The notes: generated by a model from the letters alone, not told the origin. Positions 1-9,347 are shown, counted from the stretch's first letter. The stretch: DNA of 64,000 nucleotides from Achromobacter sp. MFA1 R4 (GCF_900156745.1 NZ_LT707065.1:5220086-5284085); one strand, 5' to 3'. Numbers and translations are program-made.

Positions 1-681
1 GCGCGACTCGCTTTGCAGCATGCGCGCCACGCAGCGGGCCACGGCTTGCGGCGAGTCGCTGGCCGAACCGGTCGCGCTGTTGAACGCCTGCACCTGCGGC
101 GTGTTGAAGCTGGTGTCGATGGCGCGCGGCGCGTAGTACTGGACGCGGATCGCGGAATCGGCAAGTTCGCGGCGCAACGCTTCGGTGTAGAGGCGCAACG
201 CCGCCTTGCTCGCGCCGTAGACCGCAAATCCGGGGACACCCAGGCTGCCCAATGTCGAGCCGATGTTCAGTATCTGCGCCCGTTCGCGGCTGTGCAGAAG
301 CGGCAACATGCCGGCGGTCAACAACATCGGCGCCACGATGTTGGTCTCGGCGATGCGGCGCGCCACCTCGGGATTCAGGTCTTGCGCGGGGCCAAACGCA
401 GAAATGGCCGCGTTGTTGATCAGGACATTGACCCGCCGGGCCGCGGCGGCGTCGATGATCGCGCGCCGGCCCTCGTCGGTGGTCACGTCCACGACCAGGG
501 CATCCACGCGAGACCGGTCCCCCGCGCCGCCATTCAATGCCCGGGCCAGCGACAGCAAGGGGCCGGGCGTGCGGCCGACCAGCAGCAGGCGGGCGCCCTC
601 CTCGAACAGCCGCTGGGCGATGGCGCTGCCCAGGCCGCCGGCGGCCCCGGTCAGCACGACGGAAGCATCCCTGGGGCTCAT
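1..681 (-). CDS. SDR-family short-chain dehydrogenase, partial (runs off left edge)
   Basis: The reverse strand reads a Rossmann-fold short-chain dehydrogenase from an ATG at 679-681. The 227 visible residues contain the cofactor-binding glycine motif TGAAGGLGSAI near residues 11-21, the NNA motif (LINNAAISAFG) and the catalytic YGASK (Tyr-x-x-x-Lys). The 3' end lies outside the window. Its ATG overlaps the TGA of the preceding HDO gene (ATGA), so it is the fourth translationally coupled gene of the hemolysin/ligase/HDO operon. The reaction is presumably NAD(P)-dependent reduction or oxidation of the product made by the preceding enzymes; the substrate is unknown. Confidence 0.9.
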   Translation of the reverse strand, partial: MSPRDASVVLTGAAGGLGSAIAQRLFEEGARLLLVGRTPGPLLSLARALNGGAGDRSRVDALVVDVTTDEGRRAIIDAAAARRVNVLINNAAISAFGPAQDLNPEVARRIAETNIVAPMLLTAGMLPLLHSRERAQILNIGSTLGSLGVPGFAVYGASKAALRLYTEALRRELADSAIRVQYYAPRAIDTSFNTPQVQAFNSATGSASDSPQAVARCVARMLQSESR

Positions 682-1349
682 GCGGCCTCCTCTTGCGGCT
701 GGGCGCGCGGCAAGGCGCGGAAAATCGCGCCGTACAGGCGATAGAACATGTTGGCGGCGTGAATGACGGCGGACTGGTCTTCGGCGCTGTCCAGCCGGTT
801 CATCAACTCGGCGAAGTGCGCCGTGTGCGCCTGGTCCAGGGTGCCGTGCGAGCGCAGGTAGCTGAACGCCGAGGCAGGCAACCCCAGGGCGCGCTGGATC
901 TGGTCGGCCGCGTTCAGCGCGAGCGTCACGCTGGTGCCCTCCAGCACGTGCACCATGCCGAAGAATCCGACGGGATTGCGCCGCGAGATCGTGTCGTAGG
1001 CGTAGGCCACCATGACTTCCGTCTGGGGACCGGGCCCGGCGCGGCGGACGGCATCGGGGTCGTCGCCCAGCGCGCGCAGGTCGTTCAGGATCCAGGCGTC
1101 GTGCCCGGTTTCCTCTTCGATGTATTCATCGATCTCCGCCCGCATCCAGGCCAGGCGCTCGGGAATCCGCGCCCGGCAGGCATGCATCAACGGCACGGTG
1201 TGGCTGACATGGTGATAGGCCTCGCGCAGGAACGCGGCATAGGCGGGCAAGGTGACCTTGCCCTGCAGGCAGTCCTGGATGATGGGTATCGTCACCAGCG
1301 ACTCGCGGCTCTGCCGTGTGCCGTCCAGCAATTGTTCGAAAAAGGTCAT
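678..1349 (-). CDS. Haem-oxygenase-like di-iron oxidase (HDO; TenA/PF14518-like)
   Basis: This 223-residue all-helical protein belongs to the iron-containing redox enzyme family that includes UndA, CADD and the central domain of SznF. All expected metal ligands are visible: Glu43-x6-His50 in the first core helix, Glu137 in a middle helix, and His168-x3-Asp172-x2-His175 in the last core helix; an acidic stretch ending in TGHDAW lies near 78-86. Known members use a di-iron centre and O2 to cleave, desaturate or hydroxylate acyl or amino-acid-derived substrates. I chose ATG 1347-1349 over an upstream in-frame ATG at 1439 because the family begins there and the ligase upstream ends at 1357. Its TGA overlaps the SDR start. 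The substrate is unknown; an activated fatty acid is a guess from the adjacent ligase. Confidence 0.85.
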   Translation of the reverse strand: MTFFEQLLDGTRQSRESLVTIPIIQDCLQGKVTLPAYAAFLREAYHHVSHTVPLMHACRARIPERLAWMRAEIDEYIEEETGHDAWILNDLRALGDDPDAVRRAGPGPQTEVMVAYAYDTISRRNPVGFFGMVHVLEGTSVTLALNAADQIQRALGLPASAFSYLRSHGTLDQAHTAHFAELMNRLDSAEDQSAVIHAANMFYRLYGAIFRALPRAQPQEEAA

Positions 1350-1356
1350 GTCGTCT

Positions 1357-2850
1357 CTACAGGATGGGTTGCGCGGCTTTCCGCGGAAAAAGTTGATCTG
1401 CGTGCAAGGCGGAAATGGCGTCGCGGCGCGGGCGTCCATTCGCCGTGGACAGGCCGCTCGCCACCGTGAACTCGTCCCGCGCCAGCATCCAGGGACCGAT
1501 GCGCGCGTAGTCAGGCAGCGCGCCGTTCGTGCGTTCGATGGCCGCGTGCAGCTGCGCCTCGCCGAAGCCGGGCTGCGGCCAGATCACGGCGCCCAGTTCG
1601 GCCTGGCCCTCGCCCAACACCACGGCCTGCGCAATGCAAGCCTGGCTCGTCAGCAGGACTTCTATCCACTCCGGCGACACGTTGCGGCCAAAGCCGGTGA
1701 TCAGCAGGTTCTTCTTGCGCCCCTGGACGTGCAGGAAGCCCGCGTCGTCCAGGCGGCCCAGGTCGCCGGTCGGCAGCCAGCGAGGAAGCGCCGTGTCATG
1801 TCCGAGGTAGCCGAGCGCGGGGCTGCCGGCGACCTCGATTTCGCCATCGGGCGCGATCCGCACTTGCGCGTGCGGCAAGGGGCGGCCAGCGGAGCCCGGG
1901 CTATCGTCGCCCGGCAGGTTCAGGGTCTGCACCGAACAGGCCTCGGACAGGCCATACCCTTCATACGCCGGCAGCCCCTGTGCGCGGGCAGCGGCCAACA
2001 GTTCGCGCCCCACCGCCGCACCGCCCACCGCCAACAGCCGCAGACCGCTCGGCGCGCGAGCGTCCGTTGTGCGCAGCCATCCGGTATATGCCCTGAGCAT
2101 CTGGGGCAGGACGATGGCGCTTTGCGCGTCGGACGCGCCCAGCGCGGCGTGGAACATGGCGGGGTCAAAACGCGACGACCCTTGCAGTCCGATCCGGGCC
2201 AAGGGCTGCGTGATCATTGCCGCGCCTTCGATCAGGGCGGCATAGACCCCCGCGATGTTTTCCAGCAGGACAGGCAGCGGCAAGGCGGTGAGATGACGGC
2301 GCACGTTCAGCGGGCGGGTGGCCGCCGCCAGACCGCTGGCGACGCCGAGCATTTCCTCGGCGCCCAGGCATACGCCCTTGGGCGCGCCCGTCGAACCGGA
2401 CGTGAAGGTGATCTTTACCGTACGGTCCGGCAACGTCACCGCGTCCGCCGGACGATGGAACAACGACGGGCTGTCCGGCCGCCCGCTGTTCGCCTCGAAA
2501 CCCCGTTCGCGCAGGATGGGCGCCAGGGAGTCCGGTCCCGCAACGACGTCCGCGCCCGCGGCATCGATCGTGGCAATCCATTGCGCCGGCGTGAAGAACA
2601 AGGGCAGCGGCACGTGCACGATTCCCAGTTGCAGGCACGCAAGATCAAGAATGATCCAGTCTGCGCCGTTATCCATGACCGAGGCCAGGACACGGGCCGG
2701 GCGCGCCGGGCGAGCCGCGAGGCGTTCCGCGCACGCATCCACCTTGCGCGCCAGGTCCGCGTAGCTCAAGGATTGCGACGCGTCCTGCACCGCAAGGCGG
2801 CCCGACCTGCCGGGTTCGCGCAGGAGAGACAGAAATTCCTGCGCGTTCAT
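1357..2850 (-). CDS. AMP-dependent acyl-CoA synthetase/ligase family protein
   Basis: This is a 497-residue ANL-superfamily adenylating enzyme. The P-loop-like FTSGSTGAPKGV lies near residues 149-160, YEGYGLSEA is the A5 motif, PTGDLG the A7 motif and GRKKNLLITGFGRNVSPEW the A8 hinge. The C-terminal A10 segment reads NGRPRR, so Arg stands where the catalytic Lys of GKxxR/K normally is. The family activates a carboxylate as acyl-AMP and usually transfers it to CoA or a carrier protein. Its ATG overlaps the stop of the hemolysin-family gene by 4 bp and it is followed after 7 bp by the HDO. The context suggests it supplies an activated acyl substrate to the hemolysin-family (GNAT-like) or HDO enzyme. 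Confidence 0.88.
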   Translation of the reverse strand: MNAQEFLSLLREPGRSGRLAVQDASQSLSYADLARKVDACAERLAARPARPARVLASVMDNGADWIILDLACLQLGIVHVPLPLFFTPAQWIATIDAAGADVVAGPDSLAPILRERGFEANSGRPDSPSLFHRPADAVTLPDRTVKITFTSGSTGAPKGVCLGAEEMLGVASGLAAATRPLNVRRHLTALPLPVLLENIAGVYAALIEGAAMITQPLARIGLQGSSRFDPAMFHAALGASDAQSAIVLPQMLRAYTGWLRTTDARAPSGLRLLAVGGAAVGRELLAAARAQGLPAYEGYGLSEACSVQTLNLPGDDSPGSAGRPLPHAQVRIAPDGEIEVAGSPALGYLGHDTALPRWLPTGDLGRLDDAGFLHVQGRKKNLLITGFGRNVSPEWIEVLLTSQACIAQAVVLGEGQAELGAVIWPQPGFGEAQLHAAIERTNGALPDYARIGPWMLARDEFTVASGLSTANGRPRRDAISALHADQLFPRKAAQPIL

Positions 2851-3524
2851 GCCTCGATCTCCTGGAACCGTTCGACGATGGTGTGCAGGCGGCCGGCAAA
2901 GACCTGGGGCGCGTGCGCATAGTAGCTGCCCCAGTCGCTGCGCGTTTTCTCGTCCAGGTGATGCGCCGTGGCCGCCGAGATGGGTTGATGGGCCAAGCCC
3001 ATCCGGGCGAAAAGATGGTGCAGCTCTCGGGTCAAGGTGCTGACTGCCCAGCTATACCCTTGCTGATGCAGGTGGCGCGCCAGCAGCGGGACAAGCAGCC
3101 TGCCCGCTCCCGGCCGCACTGCGGCGAACTGGCCCGCCTCGACGATAAGGCGGCGCGCGACCGGCGCATCCTCATCGCGCAGATACTGCTCGATGGGCGC
3201 GGCAAGGTATCGCTCCAAAAACAGCGGCGTTTCGGCGCCCCGGTAGCCGGCGGCGGCGATGATTTCCCCATTGGTCTGCACGCTGACCAGCGTGGGCAGC
3301 CATTCGTTCAGCCTGGCGCCAAACCGTTCCTGGTAACGCTGGCGGATGTAGGATTCCACCTCTGCGCGCAAGGGGTCGCCGGGTGCGTGGATATGCAGGG
3401 TCGACACGGGGGACGGCATCCGCAATGGACTCGCCAGTCGTGTTGGGGGGAGCGAACACTTTGTCAACGGCATGCTGGCGTCCATCTGCTCGGGTTGGTT
3501 CATGATGGGGCGCAGCTTAGGCAA
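2847..3524 (-). CDS. Thermostable-hemolysin-family protein (T_hemolysin, GNAT-like)
   Basis: This 225-residue protein shows the hallmarks of the thermostable hemolysin (delta-VPH) family: ERYLAAPIEQYL near the middle, EAGQFAAVRPGAGR, and a C-terminal WGSYYAHAPQVFAG segment. The EAGQFA-to-GAGR arrangement resembles an acyl-CoA-dependent GNAT/autoinducer-synthase fold, so acyl transfer is as plausible as haemolysis. It is the first gene of the four-gene minus-strand operon and diverges from the response regulator at 3603 across 78 bp. ATG 3522-3524 gives the full length; Met18 (3473) is a possible later start. Confidence 0.85.
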   Translation of the reverse strand: MPKLRPIMNQPEQMDASMPLTKCSLPPTRLASPLRMPSPVSTLHIHAPGDPLRAEVESYIRQRYQERFGARLNEWLPTLVSVQTNGEIIAAAGYRGAETPLFLERYLAAPIEQYLRDEDAPVARRLIVEAGQFAAVRPGAGRLLVPLLARHLHQQGYSWAVSTLTRELHHLFARMGLAHQPISAATAHHLDEKTRSDWGSYYAHAPQVFAGRLHTIVERFQEIEA

Positions 3525-3529
3525 GGAAC

Positions 3530-3545
3530 CTTAATGAGAAATTAA
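3530..3545. promoter_or_regulatory. PmrA/QseB-type box between hemolysin operon and two-component genes
   Basis: The 78-bp divergent spacer contains CTTAA at 3530-3534, six bases, then ATTAA at 3541-3545. The two TTAA cores are 11 bp apart, the helical-turn direct repeat bound by OmpR-family regulators of the PmrA/QseB group. The site also reads as an inverted repeat TTAAT-N5-ATTAA. It sits where it could control both the biosynthetic operon and the regulator's own operon. Binding is inferred. Confidence 0.5.
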
Positions 3546-3602
3546 CGGTCCGGCGGTGCTAATCTGCGTCGAACCTGCCTCAAACGTGTCGCAAAGCTTC
3601 AC

Positions 3603-4274
3603 ATGCGTATTCTCATCATCGAAGACGACCCCCTGATCGGCGATGGCCTGAAGTCCGGCCTGCGCCTGCTCGGCTATGCCGTCGACTGGTTTGCCAACGG
3701 TCGCGATGGCGACCAGGCCATGAACGTGGTGCACTACGATGCGGTCGTGCTGGACCTGGGACTGCCCGGCGAGGACGGCGTCGCCTTGTTGACGCGCTGG
3801 CGTAACGCCGGCCGCCACCTTCCGGTCGTCATCCTGACGGCGCGCGAGTCCGTGGACAGCCGCATCGCCGGGCTGGATGCCGGCGCGGATGACTACCTGA
3901 TCAAGCCCATCACGCTCGATGAATTGGCGGCCCGCCTGCGGGCGGTGACCCGGCGGGTGGCGGGCAAGCCCGAACCGGTGTGGCGCCACGGCGATCTGGA
4001 GTACCAGCCTGCCCTGCACGAAGTGCGCTGGAAGGGGCACAAGGTGGACCTCACGACGCGGGAAGCCCTGCTGCTGGAGCTGTTTCTCACGCATCCGAAC
4101 CGCGTGCTCACGCGCGACTTCATCCGCGACAAACTCTACGATTGGGACGCCGATCTGGAGAGCAACGCGCTGGAGGTGTTTGTGCACCATCTACGCAAGA
4201 AAATCCATCCCAAGATCGTGCGCACGGTGCGCGGATCGGGATATGCCCTGGGACAGGTGGACGCCGAGCCATGA
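3603..4274 (+). CDS. OmpR/QseB-family response regulator
   Basis: The 223-residue protein has an N-terminal receiver domain (acidic pair in IIEDDPLIG, phosphoacceptor Asp in VLDLGLPGEDG near residue 51, Thr in LTARES and Lys in LIKPITLDE) and a C-terminal winged helix ending VRTVRGSGYALG, typical of the OmpR/PhoB class and closest by eye to QseB/PmrA. Its stop overlaps the ATG of the sensor kinase (ATGA). It diverges from the hemolysin/HDO operon and a matching TTAA direct repeat lies between them, so it probably controls that operon and itself. Confidence 0.93.
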   Translation: MRILIIEDDPLIGDGLKSGLRLLGYAVDWFANGRDGDQAMNVVHYDAVVLDLGLPGEDGVALLTRWRNAGRHLPVVILTARESVDSRIAGLDAGADDYLIKPITLDELAARLRAVTRRVAGKPEPVWRHGDLEYQPALHEVRWKGHKVDLTTREALLLELFLTHPNRVLTRDFIRDKLYDWDADLESNALEVFVHHLRKKIHPKIVRTVRGSGYALGQVDAEP

Positions 4275-5635
4275 CGCTGCAACGCAGGCTGATTTTCGCG
4301 GTGCTGCTCGCAGCGCCCCTGGCTTGGCTGATCGCCATTGCCGGGACCTACTGGCGGGCCTCCCATGAGATCAACGAACTCTACGACACGGACATGCTGC
4401 GGCTGGCGCAGCAGACGATCGCCGTGGCGGCGCTGATCCCGGCGTCGGCCACCTCGGTGCCGGCGCCGGCGCCAGCGCGCTCGCCCGCCTCGGGCGATTC
4501 CGGCGACGCGGGCCTGGGCGACCTGTCCGTGGCGATCTGGCGCAACGAAGGCGCCCCCCTGGTGCTGGACCCGGAGGCGCTGCAGTTTCCGCGCGCGGCA
4601 GAGCGGGAAGGTTTCGTCGACAGCATCGTCAATGGCGTGCCCTGGCGCCTGGTGTATCTGGACGATCCTTCCGGCCAGACGCGCGTTGCCGTCGGCCAGC
4701 GCGTGGGTGAACGCAACGATCTCGTCGTGGCCTATATTGCGAGCCAGATCGTGCCGTGGCTGATTGGCCTGCCCGTGCTGATCGTCCTGCTGATCATCGC
4801 CGTCCGGCGGGCGATCAAGCCGGTCCACGACCTTTCGCAACAGCTGGAACGCCGCAGCCCGGACGACGCCTCGCAGCTGGAGATTGCCGACGTGCCCGGC
4901 GAGCTGCGGGGGCTGGTCAAGGCGATGAACGGCCTGCTGGCCCGTGTCGCGGCCCTGATCGAGCAGGAGCGCCGCCTCACCGCGGACGCCGCGCACGAAT
5001 TGCGCACACCGTTGGCCGCCTTGCGGGCGCAATGGGACGTGGTCCAGCGCACCGGCGATCCCGCCCAGGCGCAGCTTGCGCGCACCAGCGTGACGCGCGG
5101 CATGGAAAGGCTGGATCGGCTGGTTTCGCAACTGTTGACGATGGCCCGGCTGGATTCCACGAACCACAGCGGCTTTGACCGCTCGGTCGATTGGCGGGCC
5201 GTGGCCGAGCAGGCGGTGGGCGATTGCCTCTGGATCGCGGACCGGCGCGACATCGACATCGCCATCGAATGGCCCGAGGCCGGCGTGTTGCCGCTGCCGA
5301 TGGCCGGCGACGAGACCGCGCTGACGATCATGCTCAAGAACATCCTGGACAACGCGATCCGCTACGGCCCTCGCCATTCACAGGTGCGGCTAAGATTTTC
5401 CGCCGCGCAGATCACCGTGGACGATGAAGGCCAGGGCATCGCGCCCGAAATCCTGCCCAGACTGGGAGACCGGTTCCTGCGCGCGGCGGGCAATGAGGAA
5501 TCGGGCAGCGGCCTGGGCGTGTCGATCGCCCGCCGGATTGCGCGCAATCACGGGATGCTCATCAGGTTTTCCATGCGTGATGCCGCGGACGATTTCGGTC
5601 CTGGCCTGCGCGTTTCGATCATGCGCGGCGCGTAG
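4271..5635 (+). CDS. QseC-like sensor histidine kinase
   Basis: The 454-residue kinase has an N-terminal membrane segment (residues about 7-25), a periplasmic sensor loop of about 140 residues including an Ala/Pro-rich stretch, a second membrane segment (VPWLIGLPVLIVLLIIAV), a HAMP-like linker, HisKA with phospho-His in AAHELRTPLAAL, and HATPase_c with an N box (NILDNAIRYGP) and G boxes (DDEGQGI, GSGLGVSIAR). I chose ATG 4271 because it overlaps the regulator's TGA. It should phosphorylate the preceding regulator. The periplasmic signal is unknown. Confidence 0.92.
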   Translation: MTLQRRLIFAVLLAAPLAWLIAIAGTYWRASHEINELYDTDMLRLAQQTIAVAALIPASATSVPAPAPARSPASGDSGDAGLGDLSVAIWRNEGAPLVLDPEALQFPRAAEREGFVDSIVNGVPWRLVYLDDPSGQTRVAVGQRVGERNDLVVAYIASQIVPWLIGLPVLIVLLIIAVRRAIKPVHDLSQQLERRSPDDASQLEIADVPGELRGLVKAMNGLLARVAALIEQERRLTADAAHELRTPLAALRAQWDVVQRTGDPAQAQLARTSVTRGMERLDRLVSQLLTMARLDSTNHSGFDRSVDWRAVAEQAVGDCLWIADRRDIDIAIEWPEAGVLPLPMAGDETALTIMLKNILDNAIRYGPRHSQVRLRFSAAQITVDDEGQGIAPEILPRLGDRFLRAAGNEESGSGLGVSIARRIARNHGMLIRFSMRDAADDFGPGLRVSIMRGA

Positions 5636-5668
5636 CGCGGCCGCGTCGCAGGCCACGCCGCGATACCG

Positions 5669-6991
5669 CTACAGCGCCGCAGCGCGCGAGGCAAGCTTGC
5701 GGTTGCCCGCGCTGTTGGGTTTGAGCGCCATGCGCTCGGCGGTCAACGCCTTCGCCAGCGAGCGCGCGCCTTCACGCAGGGCTGCCTCGACCAGCGTCAG
5801 CGCCAGCACGTCACGCTGGGCGTGGCTGCCGCCGAAACGATGCGCAATGAGGCGCACGTCCCGCAGCAGGTCCACGGTCAGCGCGTAGTCTTCGCGCACG
5901 AAGGCCACCAGCGCATGCGCCACCGGCAGTCCCACGTCGCGCGTCATCATGGCGTTGGTGCCCGCTTCCTGCGCGGCGGCTTCCATGGCCTCGATCAATT
6001 GCTGCGCCGCGGCCCCGTCGCCCGAACCCAGGTAGGCCATCAGGGCGTGCACATCGTTGAAGGCGTAATACCCCGTCCCGCCGCGCGCCTGCCACACGTC
6101 GGCCAACTGGCGCCAGCGCGGGCCGACGTCGACCCCGCGCAGCAACAGCCGCCACAGCATCGCGGACGCGTCGATCAGGTCCAGCACCTGCCCGGTGGAC
6201 GATTCGCGCAGGCGCTTGTCGTAAAGCGCCAGCACCTCGTCGGTCTCGTCCCGGTCCAGATGAAACAGCGCCAGATGCCACCAGTTGTGGATCGACAGCA
6301 TGTTGTCGGTGGACCAATCGTCGCGGCGGCCGTTCAGCCAGGCGATGCCCTCGTCCACCCGGCCCTGCATCTCCAGGACATGGGCGACCGCATGCACGGC
6401 CCACGGATCGCGGGGGTTCAGGTCCAGCGCGCGGCGACCCTGGGCTTCGGCTTTGTCGTACAGGTTGGTCTCTTCCAGCCCGAAGGCATACATGCCCAGC
6501 ACATAGCCGAAATCCGGCATGCCCTGGTTCCAGGCGGGCAGGATGCCGGCCACGCGGTCGCGCAGCATGGTGGAACGGCCCAGCAGGAAGTCGCCGATAT
6601 GGCCGACCTGCAGCGCCAACGTGTCGTGGGGATGGTCGATCAGAATGTCGGCGTAGCGCCGCAGGGAATGCGAGAACTCGCCGTCCAGCCATGCCCGCGC
6701 GGCTGCCGTGTGGCGCCGTTCGCGCTCATTGGCGATGTCGTACAGGCCTTCCGCCGCCTCCACGCTTTCGCGCAGCAGCGGCTCGACGCACTTGTCGCTG
6801 GCCGTGATCATCATCCCGGCCCGCAACAGGTGGCCCATGACGAACACCGGGTCGTCGGCCAAGGCCTGGTCGATGATGCCCAAGGGGTCGCCGTAGTAGC
6901 CATGAAACAGGGTCTGCGCCCGTTCGTAGGCGTCCATGGACGCCTGTTCATCCGTCGAAACGGGATTGCCCCGCACGTCGCTCAGCGCCAT
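5669..6991 (-). CDS. TPR protein of the TTC38 family
   Basis: The 440-residue protein contains helical repeats with TPR-like spacing (for example ALDLNPRDPWAVHAVAHVLEMQG) across most of its length and resembles eukaryotic and bacterial tetratricopeptide repeat protein 38. There is no signal peptide or membrane segment, so it is probably cytoplasmic. ATG 6989-6991 is preceded by AAGGAG at good spacing; an upstream in-frame start (7060) lacks one. It is convergent with the qseBC-like pair and diverges from the SMP-30 gene. The molecular function of TTC38 proteins is not established. Confidence 0.8.
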   Translation of the reverse strand: MALSDVRGNPVSTDEQASMDAYERAQTLFHGYYGDPLGIIDQALADDPVFVMGHLLRAGMMITASDKCVEPLLRESVEAAEGLYDIANERERRHTAAARAWLDGEFSHSLRRYADILIDHPHDTLALQVGHIGDFLLGRSTMLRDRVAGILPAWNQGMPDFGYVLGMYAFGLEETNLYDKAEAQGRRALDLNPRDPWAVHAVAHVLEMQGRVDEGIAWLNGRRDDWSTDNMLSIHNWWHLALFHLDRDETDEVLALYDKRLRESSTGQVLDLIDASAMLWRLLLRGVDVGPRWRQLADVWQARGGTGYYAFNDVHALMAYLGSGDGAAAQQLIEAMEAAAQEAGTNAMMTRDVGLPVAHALVAFVREDYALTVDLLRDVRLIAHRFGGSHAQRDVLALTLVEAALREGARSLAKALTAERMALKPNSAGNRKLASRAAAL

Positions 6992-7183
6992 GGTGCTCTC
7001 CTTGGATGCCGCCCCGCGTAGGGCTCCAAAAATATAAGCATGAACGCGGCCGCCGGGCAAAGCGCAGTCGCGCTAGTGCGCCTGCACCGGATTTGCGCGG
7101 CGGCGCAGCGCGGCGCTATGGTTCCAGGGCGCAACACCAAACGGCGATACCCGGGCAGGCAGGCTGCCGTCACAGGAGGTCCT

Positions 7184-8119
<936 letters not shown>

Positions 8120-8179
8120 ACAGCGCGCGAGGCCGGCGCGTCCCTGCCGCCGGCGCCCGGCCAAGGGGCAGGCTGGCCG

Positions 8180-8665
8180 CTACAGGAATCCGATCCAACG
8201 CCCCGCCACCAGGCACCCGAGCCACAGCGCCAGCGAAGCCGCCGCCTGCACACGCAGCGCGCCCGATGGCTGGCGCCCGGCCGCCACGCCGGCCCAGGCC
8301 CCGCCCCGCCGCACCAGCCAGGCGTTGGCCGCGCCCGCCGCCAGCAGGCCCATCTTCACCCCGAACGCCGGATTCTGCAGGTAATCGAAGGGCCGCACCG
8401 AAAACAGCATGGCGCCCGTCAGCACGGCCAGCGCCAGGCCCGCGGCTGCCGTGCGCGCCAGCACGGGCGCCAGGACGGCCAGCGGTCCGGGCTTGAGGAC
8501 CCCGAGCAATCGCAGGTCCAGCGGCACGATGGAGCCGATCAGCAGGCCGATGGCGCCGATATGGGCGGCATTGACCAACAGATACAAAGTGCCCGACCGG
8601 CGCAGCCACAGCGACGGCGGCACGGATTCGAGCTGTTCGAGCGCGAGCCGCAGCAGTTCTGGCAT
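8180..8665 (-). CDS. DUF6644-like integral membrane protein
   Basis: The 161-residue protein has four predicted membrane helices; the HIGAIGLLIGSIVPLDLRLL segment near residues 36-55 is typical of small DUF2214/DUF6644-type bacterial membrane proteins. It lies 18 bp downstream of the DUF6152-like gene on the same strand, a pairing seen in other proteobacteria as far as I recall. The membrane His suggests a haem or copper role, but this is only a possibility. Confidence 0.65.
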   Translation of the reverse strand: MPELLRLALEQLESVPPSLWLRRSGTLYLLVNAAHIGAIGLLIGSIVPLDLRLLGVLKPGPLAVLAPVLARTAAAGLALAVLTGAMLFSVRPFDYLQNPAFGVKMGLLAAGAANAWLVRRGGAWAGVAAGRQPSGALRVQAAASLALWLGCLVAGRWIGFL

Positions 8666-8683
8666 CGGAACCGGCGCGCGCGC

Positions 8684-9070
8684 TCAGGGCTTTTTGATGC
8701 GGCTGGGATAGATGTCGTAGGTCTTGCCGCCCACCGTCACCTGCACGGCCTTCATGCGCTTGTTGGCGGCGTCCTGGTCGCGGTTGCCCACGGCGGTAAT
8801 GGCGTCGCCCGGCTTGGCCGATCCCTGGACGAACCCGGCCTCTTTGGTCTGCGAGGGATTGCCGAGTTCGACGGTCCAGAGTCCGTCCTTGGCCCGGACC
8901 TTCAGCGAAGGGTGCGGCGGCGCGATCTGTACCTGCTCGACCGTGCCCTCCAGGGTCATCTGTTCGGATTCGGCCCAAGTCCAGCCGTGGTGCGCCATCG
9001 CCGAGGGGACGGCCCCGGCCGATGCGCATAGCGCCAGTGCTGCAATGGACGCGCGTGGGGAAAGCTTCAT
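8684..9070 (-). CDS. DUF6152-like periplasmic protein
   Basis: The 128-residue precursor has a signal peptide (residues 1-26, ending SAMA) followed immediately by HHGW and a compact beta domain (LEGTVEQVQIAPPHPSLKVR). The mature N-terminal His pair is characteristic of DUF6152. ATG 9068-9070 follows a strong AGGAGG ribosome-binding site. It is probably co-transcribed with the DUF6644-like gene. A metal-binding role through the N-terminal His pair is conceivable but unproven. Confidence 0.72.
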   Translation of the reverse strand: MKLSPRASIAALALCASAGAVPSAMAHHGWTWAESEQMTLEGTVEQVQIAPPHPSLKVRAKDGLWTVELGNPSQTKEAGFVQGSAKPGDAITAVGNRDQDAANKRMKAVQVTVGGKTYDIYPSRIKKP

Positions 9071-9347
9071 GTCGTGCCTCCTGAAGTTGCGGTCGCCTGC
9101 TGTCCTGTCCCGGCCTCGCGCGGACGCGATCGTCGGTCCAAAGAGCATAGCAGTGTGGCGCGGCCAGACAAGGTGCAGGAAACCGCCGCTTTCGGACGCC
9201 GGCGGCGATGCGGCGCGCAGGCTCCCCCAGGAAAACCCTGCGGAACTTTCGTCTTTGGGTTACGGTCGTTTTATGTTCAGACAATTGTCAGCATATGCCG
9301 ATAGTTGCCTCGAATCCTTCGTCGCGCGCCCCCTCCAGGAGAATTGC
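9071..9347. other. Divergent intergenic region before the APC permease
   Basis: The first part is the 5' leader of the DUF6152 gene on the minus strand. From about 9240 the composition becomes more AT-rich and a 26-bp imperfect palindrome (9282-9307) lies just upstream of an AGGAGA Shine-Dalgarno at 9337-9342. I see no other gene or RNA in it. Confidence 0.5.
9282..9307. promoter_or_regulatory. 26-bp palindromic operator candidate
   Basis: The 26-bp sequence is an inverted repeat centred on CATATG, with 20 of 26 positions matching its reverse complement. It lies about 40 bp before the leader-peptide ATG of the permease gene. No regulator gene is adjacent, so the factor that reads it is unknown. 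Confidence 0.45.
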
